From the NCBI RefSeq assembly GCF_010015445.1, contig NC_053128.1, forward strand, positions 12,684,184 through 12,748,183: a stretch of 64,000 nucleotides of DNA, given 5' to 3'. The position numbers and the translations under genes were made by a program. The first letter of the stretch is position 1. Every line of letters begins with the position of its first letter. Source of the DNA: Perca fluviatilis. Its lineage: Eukaryota > Chordata > Actinopteri > Perciformes > Percidae. The notes beneath the pieces were generated by a model. It was given only the letters and a program-made list of their open reading frames with translations, was not told where the DNA came from and ran no database searches. This document shows, in pieces, positions 1-9,807 of the stretch.

Positions 1-99
1 AAAAAAAACAACTTCAAATGTGCTCAGGGGGAATTTAGTGTTACAAACATCTCATACAACACCACACCATAATAACCCATTACACAACATCTATCTTAC

Positions 100-266
100 C
101 TATACTGGACTCTTCAAAGGAAATGGTGGTAGAGGCTTTCCCCAAGGCGTTGACTGCTGTCACGTTGACTTTGTACGGGTAGCTGGAGAAGACCTCAGGA
201 AAACGTACACGGCAGCGGTTCTTGTGGTCCGGATCTTTCTGCACCTCCAGTGAACGCTGGTTATGT
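100..266 (-). CDS. cntfr: cntfr internal coding exon (rest of first FNIII domain)
   Basis: Exon of ciliary neurotrophic factor receptor alpha, the GPI-anchored, ligand-binding subunit that works with LIFR and gp130 for CNTF-family cytokines. On the minus strand the exon starts after a pyrimidine-rich acceptor ending ctgcag (272..267) and ends at base 100 before donor gtaag (99..95). Length is 167 bp: one base completes the codon begun in the upstream exon, then 55 codons, then one base left over (phase 1 exit). The translation contains KDPDHKNRCRVRFPEVF and NALGKASTTISFEE, aligned from memory with human CNTFR KDPALKNRCHIRYMHLF and NALGHNATAITFDEF. The Cys of KNRC is a conserved cytokine-receptor cysteine, and NVT is a potential N-glycosylation site. 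The next exon (second FNIII domain, WSxWS) must lie left of base 1. CRLF1, IL11RA and IL6R are related, but the KNRC region fits CNTFR best. Confidence 0.93.
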
Positions 267-393
267 CTGCAGAGGAGGAGAGGCGAAAGACAGAGGGTGG
301 CTTGCTTTGAATTTTGTTACTGACGCAAAAAGTCTCCTACAGCGTCAGGATATTTAGACGCTCTGGGTCGGGACTCTTGGCGTCTCTTGTTTA

Positions 394-1319
394 TAGGGGT
401 GAGAACCACCAGAGGCCTCACGGTACGATATCATCACGATACTTATGTCAGGATATGATATTATTGTGAATTTAAACATATATACATATATATTCTGCTT
501 TCATATTGCAATATATTACTTTTTTTTTTCAACTTCAAAATGCTTCCCAATTTCAAATGATGTCCCCAAAGGAAAACTTTGTCTACATCTGGTTAATCTA
601 AAAAGATGCGTTTGTTCATCTCACTTCAATTTTATTGCTGCAAAATGGGATTGTCAAGCAGACAAAGCGACCAACACATACAGTACAGGCCAAAAGTTTG
701 GACACACCTTCTCATGCAATGCGTTTCCTTTTTATTTTCATGACTATTTACTTTGTAGATTCTCACTGAAGGCATCAAAACTATGAATGAACACATATGG
801 AATTATGTACTTAACAAAAAAGTGTGAAATAACTGAAAACATGTCTTATATTTTAGATTCTTCAAAGTAGCCACCCTTTGCTTTTTTATTAATAAGGGAA
901 AAAAATTCCACTAATTAACCCTGACAAGGCACACCTGTGAAGTGAAAACCATTTCAGGTGACTACCTCATGAAGCTCATTGAGAGAACACCAAGGGTTTG
1001 CACAGTTATAAAAAAAAGCAAAGGGTGGCTACTTTGAAGAATCTAAAATATAAGACATGTTTTCAGTTATTTCACACTTTTTTGTTAAGTACATAATTCC
1101 ATATGTGTTCATTCATAGTTTTGATGCATTCAGTGAGAATCTACAATGTAAATAGTCATGAAAATAAAGAAACACATTGAATGAGAAGGTGTGTCCAAAC
1201 TTTTGGCCTGTACTGTATATATAATAAAAGATTGTTACTTGCCGTCTGTGTATCAATACAGTATTGCCACGGAAAATATCGCGATACTATGCTGTATTGA
1301 TTTTTTTCCCCCACCCCTA
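394..1319. mobile_element. hAT-like non-autonomous element (host of the nested mariner MITE)
   Basis: The ends are taggggtg and caccccta, with degenerate inverted sequence inside (acgatatcatcacgatact near the left, atcgcgatactatgctgta near the right). The flanking 8-mers cttgttta (386-393) and cttattga (1320-1327) match at 6 of 8 positions, as expected for an aged hAT target-site duplication. No transposase is encoded. It is interrupted by the element at 681-1215. Confidence 0.65.
681..1215. mobile_element. Tc1/mariner-type MITE with ~205-bp terminal inverted repeats
   Basis: The ends are CAGTACAGGCCAAAAGTTTG and its reverse complement, flanked by TA on both sides (679-680, 1216-1217), the Tc1/mariner signature. 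The arms 681-887 and 1009-1215 pair almost perfectly, leaving about 120 bp of loop, so a transcript would fold into a long hairpin. It lies inside the hAT-like element 394-1319 and encodes no protein. It is a common family in fish genomes (from memory). Confidence 0.85.
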
Positions 1320-2702
1320 CTTATTGACGCTCCAGGTCGGGGCGTACGTTTACTTAAACTGACCTGCGGCACGAGAACGGGACAGTTATCCCCATTTTCC
1401 ACCCGGCACATCTGTGCTGGGTTCTGGTTTTTACCCGTCCTCCACCATGCGCCATACTACACCGGGAGCGTCTCAGAAGCGGAGAGTCTTGCTGCCTGAC
1501 TCGCAGATTAAAATGTCTCTACTTTGTACTTTACAGAACAATCACGTGTTTATTAAGATAGTATCCACCTTCCATTCCAAGCACTCCTGCAATTAAACTC
1601 CATGCCTTCTCTTTTCTGCTTTTCTGGCATCCTGATTAAAGGGATTTGTAATGTCTATTATGTTTTTCCACCTCCAAGATGTAGCTCTCGTCGTCCACGG
1701 TGTTGTAGAGGAGACGATATCGGGGGGGTGGGGGGTGTCTTTTGGTAAACTGACTGGATGCTCTAGCTTTTTCACTGCCTACAGGGCTATCCGAACGGCC
1801 CGCGGCTCGCGTGAAAATAGACCTGCCGCGTATCGCTTCTGGGACGCGCCGTGGCGCAGCTGGTGGAATATCAAGCATCGCCTTGAAAGTCCTGTGTTGT
1901 TTGACCCATCCACCACCCCAACCAACCTCCTTACCCGGATTTAGGTCTTTCATACCACTCACTACCGTTGTCGCTCTTTGCGTCGCTATGTGTAGCCGAG
2001 AGCCACTGACCAACAGTCGGTATTTCACGAGTTGGGAGTGAGAACGGATGGAAATGTAGAAATAGAGTAGAAAACTGGTTGAGCATTTTTTTTTTTTTTT
2101 TAGCCTGGGCGGTATACATCAAAGCTGTGGACACCGTTTTAATTCAAACACTAAATATTGCTGACTATATTCCTTCCTGCTACACAGACCAGGCCTGTTG
2201 AATGGCTGACATGGACGCCAAAGACACTCTTACTGTTAATCTCTCTATTTTCCTCTCCATCTAATACTTCTCCCTATCCCACTGCTCATTACTATTCAAA
2301 GAGAATAATATTAGTGTTACAATATTAATGAAGGCAGAGTCCACATGCTGTGGCGTGAGCTGTGGGACTCTGTGATCTAGGAATATCAAAGAGAAGCTGA
2401 CCGAGACAGACTCGCCGGGTCTCCATCCACACATTTGTAGGATATAAGGTCTACCTACCGTTAAAACATCCTCGAGGACAGGTGGAGAGAGGTGTTTAAC
2501 TACAGAGTGAAACCAAAATGATATTATTTTTGTTCTAAACCCCAGATTTATAATCTCAAAAGGATCTTTATCACGGGCCATTTTGCAATATCTTTGGTGA
2601 GTACGACGTTAGTGTAACTGATAGCTATGATTGCCAAAATTACAAAAACTGACCTTTTTTTTGAAATAAACCGGCATTATTTTTTTAAGTCAAGTCACTT
2701 AA

Positions 2703-3930
2703 CCCTCCTGTTGTCCTCGGGTCAAATTTGACCCGTTTTCAAAGTTTCTACATCAGAAATTTGCATTCTTTCAGCTAAACTGCCCAAAAATAACATGGGT
2801 TGTTCCATACGCTCTTTTCAAGTAAAATGAATGATCAGATCACTACTTTCATAGAATTTTGGGTGTTTTATTAAATGGTATGGCATTAAAAAAAACAATG
2901 AAATGGTTTCTAAACAGTATCCTGACTAAACTGTGTCAGTCTGTGATTAGCCACTCAGTCGTAACTATTTGTCTAAATAATTCATAAGTTCAGCTTTTTT
3001 TTTAACCTAAAAATTAGGCATAATTTTATATAAGTGAGGTTTATTGACCATGAATAAAAATTTTAAAATAACTGAAACAAAGCACTTTTATTTTTAGACT
3101 GGGTAAACCCAGCCCAATCTTCCGGCGATTTGACTTCGCCCTGCAGCTCAGGCTGGAAACCTGTACGTTTATCTATCCTGCTTCAGTTACTAATCTGCGG
3201 GGACCAATCACAAACTGGCTTATCCACCTGCCGCGCTATTGGCGGGTTTAACACGATGACGACAGAGAAGCGACCAAGCAGCTTCTTGTTTACATTCAAC
3301 AAAGCCGGCGACCGCAGCGCAGCATCCCGTCGATGCCGCTGTCGCTGCTACGTCACCCGGATCGTTGGTCTGATTGGTTGAAGGACTGTCCAATTGCGTA
3401 CAGAGTCATTTTGAACTGTGCCCGTTGATCACGCCTCTTGTGCAGTAGAAAATACAGAGCAGACTCCCCAGACAAACGTTCAGTCTTAAAAGATTGATCT
3501 TGGTCGGGTGACAGCCAGACTACTTTTTTTTTTTTACCTTCTCTTCCTTCTACACAAACTTATAAAAGCAACTTGAGAACTGAATTCAGAACACCAGAGC
3601 AATCCACAAATAATACTTCTTTTTTTTTCCCGGGTAGGCAATATGACAGCACAACATGATGAAATGGTTTAAGGGGGTTACCTTTTCACAACACAACACA
3701 TTCACAGAATCCTTCCTGGTAGAAAATATAGGAAATCAACTGAACATGATGGGAAATATCAAGGCGGTGCCACTCAATAAAAAAAAAGTCTGTAACAAAT
3801 AAGTAAGTTTATGTTAGTGGTGAATTCGGTGGTAGTGAAAACAAAAAAAACTAATTTAAAAAAGCACTGAAAAAAGGGTTAACCCGGGAGGACAACATGT
3901 TGCATGGTCGACGGCAAGACAACACAAGGG
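2703..3930. mobile_element. piggyBac-like non-autonomous element
   Basis: The left end ccctcctgttgtcctcgggt follows TTAA (2699-2702). The right end, read outward on the minus strand, is cccttgtgttgtcttgccgt and is followed on the plus strand by TCAA (3931-3934), a one-base-mutated TTAA. Start with CCCT and a TTAA target fit the piggyBac superfamily. Internal sequence is AT-rich with no transposase ORF. A second MITE sits at 3095-3522. Confidence 0.75.
3095..3522. mobile_element. MITE with TAG(A/C)CTGG ends, nested in the piggyBac-like element
   Basis: The ends are tagactgggtaaaccc and agccagacta, flanked by cttttatttt (3085-3094) and cttttttttt (3523-3532), a 9-10 bp target duplication. Same family as the copy at 9808-10503: shared blocks include ccggatcgttggtctgattg and ttggttgaaggact. 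It carries a single accaatca block at 3203-3210 and a cgctattggcgggttta block near 3234, the ancestral form of the unit amplified in the other copy. The ORF at 3130-3381 is a by-product. Confidence 0.8.
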
Positions 3931-4028
3931 TCAAGGGAAGCCAGTCGCATGTCATACCAATATATAGAGATGATTTAAACGTGTACATCTACAAGTTGCA
4001 CCCAGACAACAGCAAAAAATGCACTTAC

Positions 4029-4146
4029 TGTACGTCCACTTCAAAGGTGGTGGGGATGTAGGTGGGGTGCAGCTGGTGCCAGCTGCAGTAGAAGCCTTTA
4101 GGGTAGGTGTTGGACCGGCAGGTGACTGTGGGATCCCGAGGGGGAA
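4029..4146 (-). CDS. cntfr: cntfr internal coding exon (start of first FNIII domain)
   Basis: The exon immediately upstream of 266..100. It begins after acceptor ctctctgtag (ending at 4147) and ends at 4029 before donor gtaagtgc (4028..4021). Length is 118 bp: two bases finish a codon (phase 1 entry), then 38 codons, then CA, which joins the A at 266 to make a Gln codon, so the phases agree. The translation contains PPRDPTVTCRSNTYPKGF followed by YCSWH, matching the human CNTFR segment PPREPVLSCRSNTYPKGF / YCSWH almost residue for residue. It holds the first conserved cysteine and the C-x-W motif of the cytokine-receptor homology domain. The protein is extracellular, so no membrane segment is expected here. 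The preceding Ig-domain exon was not found in the remaining 60 kb. Confidence 0.95.
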
Positions 4147-6840
4147 CTACAGAGAGAATGAAAACAAAAGAGAGGGCCCCGACAGTTAACTAATACGTAC
4201 AGTACAGCATCTGAGTAAGAACTATGCAGAGATGAAGAGACATGTAGACATACCAGAGATTTTCAGAGTAATAAGGATTCCATTCATCAAATGCAAAGCA
4301 GCTGTGACTAATAACACATTTCCTTATTGAATAATTCATTCTTGATCAAGTATTTCATTACAAACTTCACTGCTGCTCACTTCCAATTAAGCTGCGTCTC
4401 TGGTTGTTTTTTTTTTTCTTCTTCCGTCTGGCATGCTTTTAATTTGTTTTCGTTGTGATTGCCTTTTTATTTTTACAACACAAATAAATGAAAGCGTAAT
4501 TCAGTAAAAGGGGAGTAATTAGGATCGCGTGCGTACTGTACGCGCAGACTGAGATGACTTCCTTTAGGTTTTACAGTATCAGTTGTATTTTCAATAAACC
4601 TCAAGCTCAGGCAATCTTAAAAGTGTTACGTCTGACATGTTGAGTCAATTTGTATCGAGAGACCATCTTGTTAGCAAAATGTCAGGTCAGGTTTAACACC
4701 AGATTCAATGTATCCCACGTCTGCATGAGTATGTATCTGCCTCATCATATTTTGATTTAATGATTGCGGCACTGTTATGTGTTGTGACTGAGGGGAAACC
4801 TTTTGAAATTGACTTTTTCTGCATTGATTTCTTCCCCCTTAGCTGTCTGAGTGTTGGATGTATAAGAAACAGGGAAGTGAACACCCACTGTAGTAGTGGA
4901 ATATGTGTGGGGTGGGGGAGCAATCTCTGTGACGATTCAATCGATCTAATTTAAATAAATTAAGGAATTGAAAACTAATAAAGCAGAAGGTGATGGAGAA
5001 CAGATCTGGAGAAATTGGAGAGACAGAGGAAGAAAAAATGTAAAGAAGCTGGGAGGGAGGGAAGATGGTGTGTGGAGAAAGGAAGGATATTGGAGTGGTA
5101 GAGCACAAGAAGAATAAAAGAGGTTGGCCAGAAAAAGTGATGTTAGGCCATCTATGGCCTCCTCCAAGATTAGGGGCTTTTCTTCACGACTAGTCAACCG
5201 CGCACTCGTCTACCACTCCCTCTTTCTCCCCACAGCTTTTCACCCTTTCACTCGTGTTATTTTCGACAGCACGTAATATACAGTGAGTGTACAGTGTGGC
5301 GTCACAAAAACACATTTCTATGTGCGATTTTCTTTACTTTAATAATTTCCCTCCTCCGTATGTGTTTTATCTTCCCAAATTCACCCTTCCTTTCTTCTTT
5401 ATCTTCCCCCGAACTAAATTGCAGCCATTTCATTTCACACGTAGGCCTTCATTGGTTAGGATTGCTGCAGTATATCACTTTAACAATATGTGGGGATGGC
5501 ATTGGACTTTCATTATTACATATCGGATATCAGCCAGTCAGTAACATATACTATGATGGGTTGACCGATAACCGCCACATTCACACAATTGAATTCTTCC
5601 TTTTTATTCAGTAACGTACAATAGAGTTGAATGGGTGGGACGGGTCATCCTGTATTCAAGAGCAACTAACCCTTTCAGCGTGGACATGGGAAAAACTGCT
5701 TGAGCTGCGGAGTCGAGGAGGATCTCTCTCCCCTGTGGGAAAAACGATAGCTCCCAATGTTGTTGCAGAACAGTGCTTCCAGGGTGTGGCCAGAAGAAGA
5801 AAAAAAAGGTAATAATTATACAGAACAATGTTAAAAAGAGGCGTCTTTACCTGCTTAAGGCAGCATGGAGAGAAATGGAATATTTTCAAATAACCTTTCC
5901 AGCTATTTTTTGTTAAACTCAAGGGACAGTGAAGATGTCTAGATAACCTGAGTCAGGCTGACAAAGTAGTGTTTGACATTGTGTTCTGAATGATGGAGAT
6001 GGGATGGTGTAACCCCAGCTTGAAAATTGCGCACAAAGTGAAAAGAAAAACTCTGGTAAGATAAAGGCTAATTATTGTACGTACTGTACCATAAGTATTT
6101 TATTTTCTTAAACTTAGAGCATCTATTCGGAGTGCATTAGGACTTTCTGAATACTATACTAAAACATGTATTCATTAGATAAATAAAGTGCATTCATTAG
6201 AAAGATAAATAGTAGTAATAGTATTAATAGTGATCATTTTGGGTATCCCTGGATTCCCCATCATTTAATTTAGAATATACAGTAAGGGAGCCAATGTGTT
6301 TACTTTTTATTTAGAATGCTGGTCATACCATTGACCGGATCAGCCAAATCTGGAAAAGTATTTTGCAGCAAAAAGAGGCAAGAGGGAAAGTGTCTCTATG
6401 TAGGATGAAATGTGGAGGAAAGCAGCACAAAAGGAAAGAAGGAAGAAAGGAGGGAGTTACAAAAAGCAGATGGACAATTCAGTGCTACATCACATCTAAG
6501 TGCCAAGAATTGCTTCTGCAATGTGTTTTCTTTCTGGAGCTCCAGACAAATATCCAATTCATCAACTATATCTCAAGTATTTCGCTCATCACTGATGATT
6601 ATTTAAGTGATTCATTTTTGCAGACAGTTTTCAGAGATATTTCAGAGACATAGTTTCAGCACTTAGTACTGTAAGTGTCGTGTGGTGGTTCCTTAGTTTA
6701 CTCTCGGATGCTAAAATGTCCCTCTTGAAACATAAATGTTTTAGTTTATGATGGCACGGTGGAGATGAATTCACAATAAAAAACATCCTGCCTAATTTTG
6801 CAATTGTGATAGCAAAACATCTTTGAAAAACACCCTCAAG
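4147..6840. other. presumed cntfr upstream intron, mostly unique sequence
   Basis: No coding exon, RNA gene or clear transposon recognised. There are purine-rich patches (about 4975-5130) and short A/T runs. The short ORFs on both strands have no protein-like features. Confidence 0.5.
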
Positions 6841-6850
6841 GTGGCACACA

Positions 6851-6851
6851 T

Positions 6852-6882
<31 letters not shown>

Positions 6883-6883
6883 C
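6851..6883. repeat. (ACGC)n microsatellite
   Basis: A CGCA tetranucleotide run of about eight copies. It explains the Cys/Val/Arg-rich ORF on the minus strand. Confidence 0.95.
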
Positions 6884-6904
6884 TTGCCCACAATCAAGAG
6901 GTAG

Positions 6905-7090
6905 GCTTGAGTGGCTGCTATGGGATCATTTCAGAGTCACACACAATCAGCTGTGTTTAAGCTGTCGCCATGGCAACTAATTAGCCTGTCAATAACGTCA
7001 ATGATGGGGTGCCAGGGACGACATCCAATCACACTCAATTAATCACAGAGACTAATTGGGGCCGTCTCAATCAATTGGCTCCTCATCTGA
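6905..7090. promoter_or_regulatory. candidate enhancer with an RFX X-box and homeodomain-type sites
   Basis: Bases 6964-6977 read GTCGCCATGGCAAC, a near-perfect palindromic X-box of the kind bound by RFX factors. It is followed at once by TAATTAG (6978-6984), a homeodomain core. Within the next 100 bases come CCAATCA (7025-7031), caattaatca, actaattgg and caattgg. The block is free of simple repeat and differs in texture from its surroundings. The function is inferred; no conservation data were available. Confidence 0.35.
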
Positions 7091-7104
7091 GAGCTTCAGT
7101 CAAA

Positions 7105-7139
7105 GACACACACACACACACACACACGCACACACACAA
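7105..7139. repeat. (CA)n microsatellite
   Basis: A dinucleotide run with one CG interruption. Confidence 0.95.
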
Positions 7140-8755
7140 GTGAGCTGCAAGCATTCTTATCGGCTTTGTAGAGTTAGCCATAAACAATCAATCACGCCAG
7201 CTTATTAAGCACTTGGAGAAGTTGCAAGTTCAACTACAGATCACGTTTTTAGAGAGAAAAAAAGCAGCAGAGGAACGGTTAAAAGAAAGAAAAAAAAAAA
7301 GAAAAGAAAAGCTGAACAGTGAAGGAATTCTGGCGTGAAGAGGATGAGCCTAAGTGTGTGTGTTTGGAGTGGTTTATTTGCACTCTGGAGTGTTTACTCC
7401 TTTAATTTAGTTCATTTTGCCGAGCGTGAGTGGTGTCAATCAAACCACCGCTGAGACACTTAGGAGGGCAGTTCATTCTGGAGGGCTCCTCCGAGGGGAC
7501 AGAGGTGTGTGGTGCGACAGGTGGGGGAACGTGATCTGAAGCATCGATATTAAATGACCCCCATAACACAAGGGTGTAGGTGTACAAGGGGACAGATGTT
7601 GACATCTAAATGCCAGCTGTTCATCACGGTTTAGAAGCCAAGCATAACCGATAGAAGCAAGGGCGCATCAAAAAGTGGGCCGATGCTGATACAAGTCCAT
7701 ATACTTCCATGTGAATTAAGTTTACAAGCTCTGGATCATAAGTGAAAATGTGGTCACTTATAACCTTAAACTTTGAAAATGCATCTCTAGAGATGAGGTT
7801 TTTCTTTTCTTTAATTTTTTAATTTGCTTCATTGCGTTGGAATTTTCTTCGAGCCAGCATTTAGCTGCCATTAGATAAAGTGTAACTTATGGCACTTCTG
7901 CACGGTTTCCAATGTTTAGTGCTGCTTTGAACCTGAATGAACTAAACGATGAAACACAATAAACTAAACATTCTGACAATAGTTTACAGTAACAAAAGTT
8001 GTTGGTTCGGTGAGTGTCAAAATGGCAAAGACGAGAGAATAGAAGGAGGGAAATAAGGACAGGATGGCAGAGAGGAGGCGAGGAACTGGGAGAAGAGCAA
8101 AAAACAAAATAACAAAAGTAAGCAAGAAAAACATAAAAAAAATGGAGAGCAGATGAAACATTCTTTCATCGGATTTTACTAACGCGTCTTTGAAAAACCT
8201 TTGGACACACCACACGTCCGCGGGCCACGTGCCCAAAAAGCTGCCGCTCAGTTGCTTCAATAACAATAAAACATTAAAAGCTTTCTTTTGCATCTAATGA
8301 AAATAAAGTTTAGTAAGGAAGGAGGAGACAGATCAAGAGATAATGCACCTGTAGACAAAAACAGAGAACAAAGACGGATATGAATATTAAAGAAACTACA
8401 ACAATAATTCTAATTAAAATGACAATGTGCACGGTGTTTTGTTTATTGGTGAACCGCCCTGCCTGAACAAGTGGCATACAGGACAGCGCTCATGAATAAA
8501 TGTTATTTGAATTAGTGCGCTTTCATCATCTGGTTTGAATTGCTAAACATTGAATGTGATTTTAAAGATGCCCTTTGTGAACCTCATGAAACACACACCT
8601 GCATGTGTGCACATCCGCGCATGCCAAAGCGGTTTGTTATTTTGTGTTTTTTTTTAATGGCCTTAGGTCAGAGACTCTTCTATATCTCTTAAAATTGTAT
8701 GTAAAACCAAACCAAACCAAATAAATCCATAATAGCCCGCGTTTGGCAACTGATT
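7140..8755. other. intronic or flanking sequence, nothing recognised
   Basis: Holds an A-rich patch (7256-7310) and T-rich patches. No exon-like ORF with splice sites or repeat boundary was found. The minus-strand ORF at 7964-8293 is low complexity and unlikely to be coding. Confidence 0.5.
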
Positions 8756-8759
8756 TTAA

Positions 8760-9303
8760 AGGACAAATCCGGTGCAAAATGAACCTAGGGGTTAATAACA
8801 CATGTGCACCGAGTCAACCGTTCTCTGGGATATGTTTTCATGCTAATCGAATGTGACCAGTTTTATCGCAAACCGCTAATTAGCTTATAAAGCTAGACGT
8901 CGGGGCATTGGTAAAGTAAAAAGAAATCGCTATTTCTATATCACTAACAAGGCTCAAAATAGCACCGCACTTCCACGGTAGCATAATGAGGGTCCCTACA
9001 TGTAAACCGAAGCATTGAGAACTTTGTAAGTGTACAGACAGTTTATTAAAAACATAGTTTAGAAAGACAGCAGTGTTCACGTATACAGACGGGCGCCATC
9101 TTGGGAAAACAGTCACAACCAGTCAAACGACGAACACCATGCCTGAGCTAGGTTACTGCTTACTGGTTGCACGGCGTTCGCCGCTCATAGCTAATTAGCG
9201 GTTTGCGATAAAACTGGTCACATTCGATTAGCATGAAAACAAATCCCAGAGAACGGTCAATGTGTTATTAACCCCTAGGTTCATTTTGCGCCGGATTTGT
9301 CCT
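8760..9303. mobile_element. TTAA-target MITE with ~130-bp terminal inverted repeats
   Basis: The left end aggacaaatccggtgcaaaa and the right end ttttgcgccggatttgtcct are inverted copies and extend inward to about 8885 and 9180 (shared cgcaaaccgctaattagct block). Both sides carry TTAA (8756-8759, 9304-9307), consistent with Kolobok- or piggyBac-type mobilisation. No coding capacity; the 78-residue minus-strand ORF is a by-product. Confidence 0.85.
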
Positions 9304-9714
9304 TTAAAGCAGACATTTTATTAAGTGCAGTTTATCTCTTTAAAGTTCCTGGAACCACATTCAAAATTCCATGTTTTTTTAATTTTTTTATTTCAAATGT
9401 CTATTCGATGCTCTTTCACTCTTTACATCACAGTGAAATGTCAGTTGGAAAATATCTAGTTTTGGAAATCTGACGTCCTTCTGGGTGAAGCAAATGCTCA
9501 AGGTTTTAATTGGTTTGGAAAGCATTAAGTCGCTGGCGAATCACAGGGGAGTTTTAGATCAGGAGGTGGAGGGAGGAAATGAAGGAACTTAGATTGTTAA
9601 TAGGCACATTTATGCGTTTCATATGATGGGAGCCATTAGCTTGGATAGGTTGTATTTATGTGCACATATTCTATATTTTACAGGAAGAGAATATTGAGTA
9701 AAACATGTTTTCAG
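9304..9714. other. unique sequence, nothing recognised
   Basis: AT-rich sequence between two elements with no supported feature. Confidence 0.5.
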
Positions 9715-9807
9715 TATATAAAAATGCATCAAGTTCTGTTATATATACATAACATATATAAAATGCATCAAGTTGTGTAATATGTATATAGTATATATAC
9801 AGTATAT

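Larger units (their letters stand above)
315..2045. repeat. older dispersed repeat with tRNA-like segment, split by transposons
   Basis: The left piece (about 325-386) and the right pieces (1320-1345 and 1870-2045) resemble the repeat at 14290-14765: both contain a gtctcct..agcgtc block, a ggtcggg block, and an end reading ttcacgagttgggagtgagaac / tttacgagttcggaatgagaac. Bases 1876-1928, read on the minus strand, resemble the tRNA-like block ggggtggtggatgggtcaaa found also at 14504-14568 and 44622-44688. The repeat is interrupted by the hAT-like element 394-1319. Bases 1345-1870 are GC-richer and include a segment around 1795-1870 that I recall as a fish repeat. ORFs here on both strands are by-products. 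Confidence 0.5.
267..4028 (-). other. cntfr: cntfr intron (3762 bp) between the two visible exons
   Basis: Intron of phase 2, with donor gtaagtgc at 4028 and acceptor ctgcag at 267. About half to two thirds is transposon-derived: a hAT/mariner nest around 320-2090 and a piggyBac-like nest at 2703-3930. The parts between (about 2090-2700 and 3935-4020) show nothing recognisable apart from an A/T run at 2087-2101. Confidence 0.9.

Noticed and set aside
1636..2028. 130-residue minus-strand ORF
   Set aside because: It overlaps the related dispersed repeat and has no protein family features.
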